A DNA stretch of 64,000 bases from Mytilisepta virgata. Its lineage: Eukaryota; Mollusca; Bivalvia; Mytilida; Mytilidae. Each line of letters opens with the position of its first letter. The first letter of the stretch is position 1. Where the stretch lies: assembly GCA_028015205.1 (NCBI GenBank), contig CM051521.1, forward strand, positions 105,438,513 through 105,502,512. The letters are read 5' to 3'. Below are positions 43,401 to 49,976 of this stretch, piece after piece. The notes under the pieces were generated by a model. That model saw nothing but the letters and a program-made list of their open reading frames with translations, made no database searches and had not been told where the DNA came from. The position numbers were made by a program, and so were the translations under genes.

Positions 43401-44587
43401 TTAACTCTGGTTTGGTTGTTACTTAGTTAACTTCTTGTTCTAAAAATGTTTTAGTAAATAAAGTTATATATAATTATATAGAAATTTCTGTTTTTAATTA
43501 GATTACTGAAGAAATTCAGATACTGTACAAAAATTGACAAAATAGCATATTGATATATTATTGTGCCTGTTGGATGAGTGAACCATAAGTTGTTGGCTTT
43601 TATACGCCTGTCGTAGACGGGATGTATTTTGGTATACCAATGTCTGTCCGTCCATCCATCTGGCAACACTTCGTACCATAACAACAAATTCTCATGAAAT
43701 TTTAAACAGAATTAGGATTGACAGGAGAAAGCTCCCTTTCGATTTTGACGATTTTCAATTTTGTCATTCTGGAGTTAAGGCACTTAGGTTGTCAAAAAAA
43801 GCAATCTTTCACATGTTGTGCACTAATCGAGTATGCCTTGACGGATTTTCTTCAAATTTTAACATTATAATAAAGGATGATCTGAGGGTCTGTATAATTT
43901 TTTATGATTTTAACTTTTGTCTTTCCAGAGTTACGGGACTTAGATTGTCAAAAAAAAAAAAAAATTCTCATGTCGCATACTAACTCGAGTACGCCTTGAC
44001 TGATTTTCTTCAAATTCTAACATATTATTACAAATGGTGGTCTGAGGGTCTGTATACTTTTTGACAATTTTCTCTAGAGTTATGGGACTTAGATTGTCCA
44101 AATATAAGCAACTTTTTACATGTTTCACACTGTTTCCAGTACCCTTGACCGATTTTCTTCAAACTTTAACACATTCTTATAAATGGTGGTCTGAGGTCTG
44201 TATAACTTTTTGACGATTTTCACTTTCGTCGTTCCAGAGTAACTTCATAGCTTTTGCTGGGGAGGGGTGTATCATGCACATAAGGTGCAGGACTTGATTG
44301 TTATATAAATTACAAGAATTATGGTTCTATTCATTTTTACATCACATTAATTTTAAAACTTATTTATATGTGATAATGTTTAACTAAATTCATTTTATCT
44401 TCATTTCACAGGTGTTGTTTCAAATGGTGGATTTTTATATGTTGTTGGTGGTGATGATGGATCATCTAATCTCGCATCTGTAGAATGTTATGATCCTAAA
44501 ACAAATCAATGGACATTACTTAGTGCTGGTATGATGACTGGACGAAGTTATGCTGGTGTAACTGTTATAGATAAACCGGTGTTATAG
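19377..44587 (+). CDS. KLHL3: BTB-BACK-Kelch protein, KLHL2/KLHL3-like (complete spliced gene)
   Basis: Eleven coding exons join in frame to 1743 nt, 580 codons plus TAG: 19377-19486, 23736-23964, 24439-24614, 26382-26478, 27702-27968, 30026-30143, 33026-33223, 33810-33911, 42162-42290, 42986-43126, 44412-44587. Residues about 30-150 are a BTB domain ([28 protein letters not shown]), 155-265 a BACK domain and 293-580 six Kelch blades with repeated AVGG(F/Y)(D/N)G, the Y-P or Y-I strand and W. Family proteins dimerise through BTB and bring CUL3 to substrates held by the Kelch propeller; human KLHL2 and KLHL3 target WNK kinases. Strings such as [17 protein letters not shown] and [13 protein letters not shown] fit KLHL2/3 better than other KLHL groups. 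The symbol marks the closest group; an invertebrate pre-duplication KLHL2/3 is equally likely. Length agrees with human proteins of about 590 residues. Confidence 0.93.
19926..19952 (+). repeat. Poly-G run (22 G plus an interrupted shorter run)
   Basis: GGGGA followed by 22 consecutive G at 19931-19952. Such runs can form G-quadruplex structure and are length-unstable in sequencing, so the exact count is not trustworthy. Confidence 0.9.
20255..20735 (+). repeat. 147-bp tandem repeat, about three copies
   Basis: Units contain GACCTTGACCTCATTTTCAT, GGTTCATTGGTCAATGTTAA, TTTGGTCCTCTTCTCAGATA and GTGGTGTATGGAATGATTGT. The word GCATGTCTGTCTG or its variant recurs at about 20303, 20451 and 20598, a spacing of 147-148 bases. 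The unit length is the same order as the core units of the hairpin elements nearby, but no hairpin ends were found around this array. Confidence 0.85.
21683..22631 (+). mobile_element. Family A hairpin element, copy 4
   Basis: 5' stem AGCTCACCTGGCCAAAGGCC to ATGTGAGC, then CCGTCCGTCCTTCCGTCG, two core units (GGGCCGATTGATTTGAAACT, TCTATGACATGTCCTC, AAAAATAGAACATAGGGGT, TTTAGGAGTTATTGCC) and the 3' end GAGCGATACAGGCTCTGGTG, AGCCTCTTGTT. It is closely related to the copy at 48313-51068, including the last 200 bases before the 3' hairpin. Confidence 0.82.
23736..23964 (+). CDS. KLHL3: Kelch gene exon 2, BTB domain
   Basis: Acceptor CATTTCAG, donor GTTTGT. The 229 nt encode residues 37-113, the main part of the BTB fold: [10 protein letters not shown], the AHKVVLSS signature and [17 protein letters not shown]. 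The AHKVVL(S)SCS-like helix forms the dimer and CUL3-binding surface in this family. Confidence 0.93.
24061..24165 (+). mobile_element. Fragment with a pogo/Tigger-like terminal sequence
   Basis: CAGTGGAACCTCTGTAAACC at 24061 resembles the CAGT-GAACCTC...ACC terminal repeats of pogo/Tigger DNA transposons, and GGTCCGGTTTTAGGAGGTCC-like words follow. I saw no matching inverted end downstream, so this is at most a truncated copy or a MITE relic within intron 2. Confidence 0.4.
24439..24614 (+). CDS. KLHL3: Kelch gene exon 3, end of BTB and start of BACK
   Basis: Acceptor ATATTTCAG, donor GTAAGT; 176 nt, residues 114-171. It encodes [20 protein letters not shown], the last BTB helices and the 3-box that contributes to CUL3 binding, then [20 protein letters not shown], the start of BACK. 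Confidence 0.93.
24615..26381 (+). other. Kelch gene intron 3
   Basis: AT-rich. A somewhat more CpG-containing block at about 24860-25580 may be an old insertion: GGTGTGCATATTGTGTAGTA near 24820 resembles GGTGTGTATAATCTATGACT near 25577. I could not identify it. Confidence 0.45.
26382..26478 (+). CDS. KLHL3: Kelch gene exon 4, BACK domain
   Basis: Acceptor TTTTCAG, donor GTAACT; 97 nt, residues 172-204. It encodes [20 protein letters not shown] and ends EEQ, helices of the BACK domain that orient the Kelch propeller relative to BTB. Confidence 0.92.
26479..27701 (+). other. Kelch gene intron 4
   Basis: AT-rich with no repeat family recognised; short ORFs at 26881-27249 lack any domain pattern. 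Confidence 0.55.
27702..27968 (+). CDS. KLHL3: Kelch gene exon 5, end of BACK and linker
   Basis: Acceptor TTTTTTTCTAG, donor GTAATA; 267 nt, 89 codons, phase 0 at both ends (residues 205-293). It begins [12 protein letters not shown] and carries [10 protein letters not shown], both typical BACK motifs, then [10 protein letters not shown] and a threonine/proline-rich linker ([10 protein letters not shown]) before the first Kelch blade. The linker is a possible phosphorylation site region; that is inference. Confidence 0.93.
27969..30025 (+). other. Kelch gene intron 5
   Basis: Contains a 21-base G run at 28250-28270 and the hairpin-ended element at 29316-29779. The rest is AT-rich without recognised features. 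Confidence 0.65.
29316..29779 (+). mobile_element. Hairpin-ended element, family E
   Basis: The 5' end has CCCCCGCAAACAAAGTTTAT pairing to GGGGGTATAT, then CTGTCTGTCCGTACGTCTGT. The core has two roughly 150-bp units sharing ATGAAACTTTATGGAGTGTT and ATTATGGAGATGTGCA. A poly-G block is followed by AGATATTAGTCTCTTTCAGG and TTCTAGTTT. It repeats the plan of the A and C families and has its own sequence. Confidence 0.6.
30026..30143 (+). CDS. KLHL3: Kelch gene exon 6, first Kelch blade
   Basis: Acceptor TCTCCTCAG, donor GTAAAA; 118 nt. It encodes [35 protein letters not shown], the first propeller blade with its GG doublet, Y and W positions. Phase 1 at the donor, as at the next four Kelch exon boundaries. 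Confidence 0.93.
30711..32736 (+). mobile_element. Family A element, copy 5 (outer), split by a second family A element
   Basis: The outer 5' end, TTTTAGCTCACCTGTCCTAA with GGACGTGAGC, runs to GTCGTAAACT at 30780. The sequence resumes at 31857 with CAAAGATCTTCTCCTCTTAA, exactly where the uninterrupted relatives continue after GTAAACTTTTCATT. The later core contains units with TCCATAGCAACCGATGA and GGGTTCAGGACCCTA. The 3' end at 32700-32736 is CAGGTGAGCGATTCAGGCTC, TTGGGAGCC, TCTTGTTTT. Confidence 0.75.
30781..31856 (+). mobile_element. Family A element, copy 6 (inner), inserted in copy 5
   Basis: Complete ends: TTTTAGCTCACCTGGCTATG with CCAGGGTGAGC at the 5' side, CCGTCGTCCGTCGTCCGTCC microsatellite, a core with CCAAGATGGCCGCCAGCGGG units, and CCCAGGTGAGCGATACAGGC, TCTTGAGAGCC, TCTTGTT at the 3' side. 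It is later than the outer copy because it splits it. Confidence 0.8.
32737..33025 (+). other. Remainder of Kelch gene intron 6
   Basis: AT-rich spacer between the family A nest and exon 7; nothing recognised beyond the splice acceptor tract. Confidence 0.55.
33026..33223 (+). CDS. KLHL3: Kelch gene exon 7, Kelch blades 1-2
   Basis: Acceptor TTTTTTAAAG, donor GTAGAA; 198 nt. It encodes [31 protein letters not shown] and [10 protein letters not shown]. This is the stretch most like KLHL2/KLHL3 in the gene. Confidence 0.94.
33361..33610 (+). repeat. 72-bp minisatellite, about 3.3 copies
   Basis: TACAGCTGAGTGTTTTAATG recurs at 33429, 33501 and 33573, a constant 72 bases. The unit also holds GAGATTACTGATGTTATGGT. 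Because 72 is divisible by three the array keeps an open frame (33419-33616), which is a by-product and not a gene. Confidence 0.9.
33741..33809 (+). other. Possible in-frame 5' extension of Kelch exon 8 (alternative acceptor)
   Basis: ATGTTTTAG at 33732-33740 is an acceptor look-alike for the real one at 33809. Using it would add 69 nt, 23 codons, open and in the correct phase, before exon 8. The added sequence begins like the exon itself: VCYDIRNS against ECYDIRTS. Thus the 5' end of the exon with its acceptor has been duplicated in tandem. It would lengthen a loop between Kelch blades 2 and 3. It may be used as an alternative form or be a silent relic. Confidence 0.5.
33810..33911 (+). CDS. 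KLHL3: Kelch gene exon 8, Kelch blade 3
   Basis: Acceptor AATGTTTCAG, donor GTAGAT; 102 nt. It encodes [20 protein letters not shown] and [13 protein letters not shown]. The downstream intron of 8250 bases is the largest in the gene and carries the DIRS element. Confidence 0.92.
33912..34390 (+). other. Start of Kelch gene intron 8
   Basis: AT-rich sequence without recognised features before the family A copy. Confidence 0.55.
34391..34925 (+). mobile_element. Family A element, copy 7 (short)
   Basis: 5' stem AGCTCACAAAGGGCCATGTG with GAGC, a core of about two and a half units (TTGGCCAATTGGAACAAAAA, CCAAGATGGCTGCCACAGCC), then CCCAGGTGAGCGATACGGGC, TCATGGGAGCC, TCTAGTTTT. The microsatellite is nearly absent in this copy. 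Confidence 0.78.
35109..35487 (+). mobile_element. tRNA-derived SINE (family 2), full-length, 12-bp target-site duplication
   Basis: The body 35121-35475 opens with a strongly tRNA-like head: GCCTCGGTGGTCTCTTGGTA (A box region) and GCAGGTTCGATCCCCGGCC (consensus B box). The body contains AGCACTCGGCATCTAGGAGT, GACTGGTCGGCTCGGAGTCA and TCAACATGTTCT, and ends in an AT-CC repeat (CATCCATCCATC). TCTATACATGGC flanks it at 35109-35120 and 35476-35487. A truncated relative lies at 54448-54720. It is sense to the Kelch gene, in intron 8. Confidence 0.85.
35488..36070 (+). other. Intronic spacer left of the DIRS element
   Basis: AT-rich. The last 16 bases, 36055-36070, include GAGAACAAATTT, identical to a word near the right end of the DIRS element (41354-41365). 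Nothing else recognised. Confidence 0.6.
36071..36238 (+). repeat. DIRS left terminal repeat
   Basis: Pairs with 41183-41332 on the opposite strand from 36086 inward; 36071-36085 is a left-specific extension that reappears in the internal complementary region. It holds a 21-nt palindrome at 36153-36173 (arms AGCGCTTTAA and TTAAAGCGCT) and the palindrome ACGCATGCGT at 36194-36203, which resembles an NRF1-type promoter site. The promoter for gag is expected here; that role is inference. Confidence 0.9.
36334..37956 (+). CDS. DIRS gag-like ORF
   Basis: A 540-codon open frame. I start it at ATG 36334 (GTTAACATGGCGG) and not at the TTG 12 bases upstream. The N-terminal 60 residues are rich in serine, lysine and alanine; residues about 75-120 may be helical. 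At about 119-155 an eight-residue motif IATSGGQ(K/N) occurs three times (DNA 36690-36797). The last 70 residues are basic, with many arginine, serine and glycine, as expected for nucleic-acid binding. No zinc knuckle is visible. The role as structural protein is inferred from position ahead of RT in DIRS elements, since gag sequences diverge quickly. The end overlaps the RT frame. Confidence 0.85.
   Translation: MAEAFITAITSGNEESENSPKATPSRSDKHEKSAAKSSGSRKKTANKSTRKSAGACSKDISKDAEPNVTSGLSVSIENDLRAEISSVKESVDSVTEQMSRFLPLMQTFLEKNVTHSNPEIATSGGQKESNKEIATSGGQNISSKSRDIATSSGQNIISNENENHNNEVDDLVSLQPNRDERRVLDLDIDSDNESLGSSISTVNRNNRFQRYTLLDKDVNEQSENENKNLLTNLFGEDAQTKPNKIESGLVLDQSQINNLNESWHCDFPLSLSAYKEEYRVNFHVSDKSSEMLDLPKLDDITQTLLCKRHGNKAGKARHNKLYSQPEKTYENMAFKGQSAARMGLIITAYMQQALGSLMEKLNESEPNIYLVVQMVKDNFAMSVKVMDQTARAGAFHHVIRRKATLIDTGLEDISELSDKFLNLKLSSDGVLGKDFEEKLKCRSETNKQIRDLLLELNRKSTALTSGFKRKTSPVTHTNQDSNGPKVAKSGFSNFRIPKTPQGKPSESRGTFKSNFRRTGNGRQDSESGKKSSFHGNGRSK
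37892..39921 (+). pseudogene. DIRS reverse transcriptase/RNase H with methyltransferase-like tail, frameshifted
   Basis: From ATG 37892 (an alternative is 37934) the frame carries RT motifs: [12 protein letters not shown], motif [14 protein letters not shown], motif [14 protein letters not shown] and the catalytic AYLDDW at 38591-38608. RNase H follows with [20 protein letters not shown] and [17 protein letters not shown]. In a run of five G at about 39307-39312 one base is missing relative to the expected frame. The frame stops at 39337, while the next frame continues with [23 protein letters not shown] and a region with [15 protein letters not shown] and PHWPRRHW, up to 39921. That last region resembles the DIRS methyltransferase-like domain with a changed NPPY-type motif. 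A sequencing error in the G run is a real alternative to a mutation. Confidence 0.88.
39342..40853 (+). pseudogene. DIRS tyrosine recombinase, interrupted by TGA at 40731
   Basis: The open frame begins at ATG 39342, overlapping the previous frame; the recombinase homology itself begins near ATG 39861. The N-terminal SAM-like part has [20 protein letters not shown]. The catalytic part shows a first arginine in [13 protein letters not shown] (40340-40342) and an H-S-T-R box at 40704-40715. A TGA at 40731-40733 stands where relatives have a tryptophan. Beyond it the same frame continues 39 codons to TAA 40851-40853, with [14 protein letters not shown] and [10 protein letters not shown]; the TAT at 40812-40814 is the expected nucleophilic tyrosine. 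The stop therefore removes the tyrosine from this copy. The enzyme integrates the circular DNA in DIRS elements. Confidence 0.88.
41042..41148 (+). repeat. DIRS internal complementary region (copy of the circle junction)
   Basis: 41042-41091 is the exact reverse complement of the left end 36071-36120. 41085-41148 is the exact reverse complement of the right end 41313-41376. The two overlap in ATAAAAT, so the region reads as both ends joined. In the accepted DIRS model this region templates completion of the ends and circle closure. Confidence 0.95.
41183..41376 (+). repeat. DIRS right terminal repeat with extension
   Basis: 41183-41332 is inverted relative to 36086-36238, with a short difference in the CTTCTTCTTCGG tract (CTCTCTCGG here). 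41333-41376 is a right-specific extension ending CCCAATTTTAT. Confidence 0.92.
41551..41676. repeat. Imperfect inverted repeat, 126 bp
   Basis: AATGGTTATTGCATGAATAT at 41559 pairs with ATATTCATGCAGTAACCATA near 41650-41670, and the outer TAATAAA/TATTATT bases extend the arms. The loop is about 67 bases. It may be a small MITE or foldback; no target duplication is evident. Confidence 0.55.
41677..42161 (+). other. End of Kelch gene intron 8
   Basis: AT-rich, with a small hairpin GCACAGGCAAGCTTGTGC near 41893 and repeated CAATATT words. No element assigned. Confidence 0.5.
42162..42290 (+). CDS. KLHL3: Kelch gene exon 9, Kelch blade 4
   Basis: Acceptor TAATTACAG, donor GTAATA; 129 nt, exactly one blade. 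It encodes [29 protein letters not shown] and CRRSGAG. Confidence 0.94.
42291..42985 (+). other. Kelch gene intron 9
   Basis: AT-rich. A 32-bp unit (TTTTGAAACAAGATTAATTT followed by TTAATTTAGTC) is duplicated in tandem at 42901-42964, immediately before the acceptor of exon 10. Confidence 0.7.
42986..43126 (+). CDS. KLHL3: Kelch gene exon 10, Kelch blade 5
   Basis: Acceptor TTTGTACAG, donor GTATTT; 141 nt, one blade: [28 protein letters not shown] and MHLCRRNAG, closely like the corresponding blade of KLHL2/KLHL3. Confidence 0.95.
43597..44285 (+). mobile_element. Hairpin-ended element, family D, copy 1
   Basis: It starts with TATACGCCTGTCGTAGACGG, a hairpin, followed by ATACCAATGTCTGTCCGTCC. 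The core has about three units of 150-160 bp with GGACTTAGATTGTCAAAAAA, CCTTGACTGATTTTCTTCAA and GGTCTGAGGGTCTGTATA. The 3' side near 44260-44285 has GGGGTGTATCATGCACATAA and GGTGCA, comparable to the GACGGGCGTATCATG of copy 2 (56831-57538). The 3' boundary is uncertain. Confidence 0.6.
44412..44587 (+). CDS. KLHL3: Kelch gene last coding exon, Kelch blade 6
   Basis: Acceptor CATTTCACAG; 176 nt ending TTATAG. It encodes [27 protein letters not shown] and [12 protein letters not shown], the final blade; the short tail after the blade is typical for the family. Confidence 0.94.
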
Positions 44588-47500
44588 CACATTCTTCATA
44601 GTTAATTTTTTCAAATTTTATTATTTATTATCTGTTCGAGGCAACTAGAGGTTGTATTGACCACTTTGCTATTACTTAATAACATTAAAAAAATAAGTTA
44701 GTAAATTAAAGACCAGTCTGAGCTATTTGTTTTACAGTGTCTACATACCGGTACTGCTTTAAATTATTATTTGAACTGCATTTGCATTATTATATCAATA
44801 CTTTTGGCAGCATCCACAATCATAGATATTCCTCTCCCCTCCCCCAAAACAATAAATAAATATTTATTGCTACCTTAGAACTTTGATTACTGGAACTATT
44901 GTATCCTTTTCAGACTTTTAGGTAGTTCAACAAATAGAGTTCTTCTTTATTGTAATACATTATTGGGATATTTATTGGTATAATAAATCAGGGTTTCCTA
45001 ATACAACATTAATAAAAAGAGTGATAGAATTTATTTGAGTATTTTAAAAGTCAAATAATTTAAAACGGCAGTAACAGTATTCAAAGATAATGGCAGAGTA
45101 GTATCACTGTTTTATGTAACCCATGTGAAATAAAACTGAATTTACACAACATTCAGACAGCAATATGCATTTCAAGCCCAAATACTTTCATTTAAATTAG
45201 GGAGAACTTCTCCAATTGTGGAATATCTGGAAACTTGAAAATCTTGGCATTTAGGCATATTCAATATAAAGATAAATAAAAAGGCCACAAAGCTTTGATA
45301 AACAAAACTGCAAGAATTTCAGTTTATATTATAAAATTAAAAACATTAAGTAATGTTGAATAAAGGATAGAGTTATCTCCCATTGTAAGGTTTTAGACAA
45401 AGGACAAATATGCAGGAAAAATAAATGTGATTTCAGGAAATGCCATAGTAATGTCCTCTCCTAAAAATCAGACTTCCAAGTTTTATCATTGAGATGTGCA
45501 GCCTGTCAGATTTTTTTTTCGTTATAAGTATTCTAATTAAACAGAATTTAAAGTTAAACAGTAAAGAGTATAACTGAAGATCATAATGTTTATTTAATGC
45601 AGATAGAAAGAGAATAATTATGTGTTCTGTTTATTTTTTACATGAAAATGATACAGTGCAATATTTATTATGGTGTAATCAGTATCACTCCATTTACAAT
45701 ATATTATACACCAGTATTCATGGCTGTCTTAATTGAAGTTTTGTGATGAAAAATATTTCCTTTTCTTTTTTGATAAGTTATGCTTTTAATAAATTTTCAT
45801 TGCATAATTCAGAATGGTAAATAAGCTATAAAAGTTGACAGTAATTATGAAACTAAAATACATCTTAAATAATGTTTTTTACTAAGAGGGTTGCAAAAGA
45901 TATAGGTAAAAAACATGGGTTTTTTGTTTTTTTTTTTTTAAAGAGGGGAATTGGGATAAAGTATAATTTGCATCGATGTATTTTTGTTTATCTGTGATTG
46001 TATAAGCTAATTGTGATATTTTATTTTGTGATAACTTAGTATCACAATATGTGTAGTATTTGCTGACATGTAATTTGTTTTTTTTTAAGTGAGTCAAACC
46101 TTCCTTAGTAGATTTCTTTCATAGGTATTTTCTAAGATATAAATTATTTGTTTGTACATTTACATTGGAAAGATTTCACACAGTGATTTATTCCAGTACA
46201 GCCTTTCCAAACCATTGTATTATTTCCTTCATTAATATTTTATAAATTCATGTGATCTAGAAATATTTTACAAGAAGTACATTATAGAACATTGCTTTGG
46301 GTTTTTTTTTTTAAATCTCTTACAATGTACTTGTGTTCCTATTATTTTTGTCACCGCATCTTTGTAGTGCCATTACTGGTTACTTGAAAACAAAATCTTC
46401 AGCAGAAGAATTGTGTTTGTTGGATTAAATGAATATATTAATTTTTATGTATACTTTTTTGTTTTTCAGATTATAATGTATTTCACACATATTTTAATTT
46501 TTCAATTAATAGTTATAGTCTAGTCTTAGTAAAATAATTTATTGACAAAATATCCTGTAGAAAAGGTACAGTTCTACTGTGTGATAAAAAGGTCACATTT
46601 ATAATAATTTTATACCAATATTCTACTTGGCCACATTTCTTGAACAAGGAAGGGTGCCTGAAGTCTTTCTTTCCCTATCATGATATAACAAATAACAGCA
46701 ACAGATAGTATTTGAAACATAATACAGATACAAATGTATGTTATCAGCTTTTCTACATACTCGTATTGTAAAACATCAGCCAATATAAAAAAAAATTGAG
46801 AAGGACAAATGAGAAAAAAAACTTCATACACATGTATATGAAGGAAACCTTATGTATAGTTTAAAAACAATTTTTTACTCAGCCTTTTTATTTAATTTTT
46901 TTTCAAGAAGGGATCTTTATATATTTGGGTCAACATTAGGTGAAACATAGGATGTTGATATGATTTGGTCAGCCCATATGTCAAGGCATTATAAAATCTA
47001 TTCAGTGTTATTTTGACAAAGGCATGAACATAGGTAAAGGAAGATATGATAAAAGATAATATCACTGCCAGCTTTGATTTTGATTTCATAATTAATTTTC
47101 AGAACCTTTGTCTGCAATATGATATTCAATATCAGCTAACTATTAGTTTTATATGACATTGAGCATTGTTAATTCACAAATGAGATGGAGTTTCATGAAA
47201 ATGAGGAATTTACCAAAATCTGATCTGGGCTTAAGAAAAAGTATGTTCTATGAAACGATTGATGTCCTGATGTCCATTTCATATAAAAAAATTTACAAAC
47301 TTTGTTAAATTTTTAATTCTGTTTCATTTGCATTTAGACTTTGTGATATCTGATTAAATAAAATTTTAAAAAAAATATAGAAAATTCAGGGCATTGTTCA
47401 AATTCTTATCATAATTTCATAAAAATATCATTGTGCAGTTTGTATTTCAAAATTTTTAAATTATACATGTATGATTGAGAATTGATTTCATTTCTGCTGC

Positions 47501-47885
47501 TTTTCACTACAACTTAGTATACACTATTTATTTTCTTAAGTATATACCAATGGTAAAAGTACTGTTGTTGATCAAATAAAAGAATTAAAACAAAGAATTC
47601 TTTTTTTAAACATGTTAAATATGCATAACAAACAAGTCCTCAACAAGCTTTACTCTTATCAAATGAAAAGGGGTCATTTGACTGTTATGTGGGCTAGAGG
47701 TAAATAAACCAAATATGAAATTACAAAAAAGATAAACATAACATTAAAAAGGTAAAAGGTAGAACGCTCAACCTTTTGATTAATTAGCCTTGATTAGAAG
47801 CACAAAACAAGAGATAATAGCAGTTGAAAATCTCATCATTGACTTTTTAGTGTTTTTGTCACACAGGCTGTTTCCCCAACATTTT
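44588..47885 (+). other. Kelch 3' UTR and intergenic sequence
   Basis: AT-rich. Several AATAAA words occur after the stop (for example near 44852 and 44862); which is used for polyadenylation cannot be decided. No gene or repeat family recognised; short ORFs here have no domain pattern. Confidence 0.5.
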
Positions 47886-48495
47886 TGGCCGGGTTGCACA
47901 GAGTGCAAATCCGGGTTATAATATGGTGAATGTCGGGCGGTGGGCAGAGGCGGCGGTGGGCGGGCGATGAAAATGGGTACCTATTTTGTGAAATCAACTC
48001 CTCCTACAGTTTTTCACCCACATCCTTGAAACTTCATAGAATGTTTCTATATACATTGAAGATGTGCACCTCACTTTATGGAATTATTTCAGGAATTATT
48101 TCCCATTTTTCCAAACTTTGGGACTTAGTCGTTTTTTATTGACATCTTCAATAGAGGGTACCTATTTTGTGAAATCAACTCCTCCTACAGTTTTTCACCC
48201 GCATCATTGAAACTTCGCAGAATGTTTTAATACATATTGAAGATGTGCACCTCACTTTATGGAATTATTTCAGGAATTATTTCCCATTTTTCCAAACTTT
48301 GGAACTTAGTCGTTTTTTAGCTCACCTGGCCAAAGGCCATGTGAGCTTTTGCCATCACTTTCCGTCCGTTGTCCATCCGTCCGTCGTAAACTTTTCATTA
48401 AAAAATCTTCTCCTCTGAAACCGCTGGGCCGATTGGTTTGAAACTTAATAGGAATGATCTATGACATGTCCTCTACAAATGATCGTCAATTTATT

Positions 48496-49976
48496 ATACC
48501 CCCGCTTTTGAAAAAAGCGGGGTATATAGTATTCATTCTGTCCGTCCGTCCGTCAGTCTGTCCGTCCGTCCGTCGTGCCGTCCATCCGTCCGTCGCGCCG
48601 TCCGTCCATCCGTCCGTCCGTCCGACCTTTGTATCCGCAACTCCCCCTAAACTACTGAATGGAATTTGATGAAACATTCAGAGAATCTTTATCCCATGAT
48701 GGCATTGTGCACCTCCTATATTAGAATTTGTTCGGACCAATTTTTGGGGTTTCCCATAGAAGAACATGGTCTTTGACTTTCAATGTGATAGGGGGTACCT
48801 ATTTTGTGAAATCAACTCCTACAGTTTTTCACCCACATCCTTGAAACTTCATAGAATGTTTCTATATATATTGAAGATGTGCACCTCACTTTATGGAATT
48901 ATTTCAGGAATTATTTCCCATTTTTCCAAACTTTGGGAGTTAGTCGTTTTTTATTGACATCTTCAATAGAGGGTACCTATTTTGTGAAATCAACTCCTCC
49001 TACAGTTTTTCACCCGCATCATTGAAACTTCGCAGAATGTTTTAATACATATTGAAGATGTGCACCTCACTTTATGGAATTATTTCAGGAATTATTTCCC
49101 ATTTTTCGAAACTTTGGAACTTAGTCATTTTTTAGCTCACCTGGCCAAAGGCCATGTGAGCTTTTGCCATCACTTTCCGTCCGTTGTCCATCCGTCCGTC
49201 GTAAACTTTTCATTAAAAAATCTTCTCCTCTGAAACCGCTGGGCCATTCGCAACTCCTCCTAAACCACTGAATGGAATTTGATGAAACTTTCAGAGGATC
49301 TTTATTACATGATGCCATAGTGCACCTCCTATTTTAGATTTTGATCTGATGAATATTTGGGGTTACCCGTACCAAAACATGGACTTTGACATTCATTGTG
49401 ATAGGGGTACCATGATGCCATCTGCAACTCCTCCTAAACCACTGAATGGAATTTGATGAAACTTTCAGAGGATCTTTATTACATGATGCCATAGTGCACC
49501 TCCTATTTTAGATTTTGATCCGATGAATATTTGGGGTTACCCATACCAAAACATTGACTTTGACATTCATTGTGATAGGGGTACCATGATGCCATCCGCA
49601 ACTCCTCCTAAACCACTGAATGGAATTTGATGAAACTTTCAGCGGATCTTTATTACATGATGCTGTAGTGCACCTCCTATTTTAGATTTTGATCTGACCA
49701 ACATTTGGGGTTTTCCATACCAACACATGGACTTTGCCATTCATTGTGATAGGGGGTACCAGTATGCCATCCGCAACTCCTCCTAAACCACTAAAGGAAA
49801 TTCCATGAGACTTTCAGAGAATCTTTATCACATGATGCCATAGTGCACCTCCTATTTTAGATTTTGATCTGACCGACTTTTTATGTTTTCCATAGCAAAA
49901 CATTGACTTTGCCATTCCTTGTGATAGGGGGTACGGGGGTATCAATTAGTGAGCTTTGCTCACAGTATTTCTAGTT
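48496..49976 (+). mobile_element. Family C hairpin element, inserted in family A copy 8
   Basis: 5' end ATACCCCCGCTTTTGAAAAA with AGCGGGGTATATAG, then a long CCGTCCGTCCGTC tract. The core has 180-bp units (CCGCAACTCCTCCTAAACCA, TGAATGGAATTTGATGAAAC, ATAGTGCACCTCCTATTTTA). The 3' end is ACGGGGGTATCAATTA, hairpin GTGAGCTTTGCTCAC, then AGTATTTCTAGTTTT. ATACCCCCG and CGGGGGTAT form the subterminal inverted repeat. It interrupts the A core at CAATTTATT / TTAATCTGAC, a join that uninterrupted copies show as one sequence. Confidence 0.82.
48793..49245 (+). repeat. Copy of the H/A junction segment placed inside family C
   Basis: 48793-49245 repeats 47975-48430 at an offset of 815-818 bases with few differences, including the point where family A enters family H (TTTTTTAGCTCACCTGG). 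It lies between the first and second core units of element C. It joins on the left at a shared GGGGGTACC word and on the right at GGGCC/ATTCGC. Confidence 0.85.

Noticed and set aside
48539..48633. CRISPR-like short repeats
   Set aside because: The CCGTCC words are a degenerate microsatellite inside a family C element; no spacers or uniform repeats.
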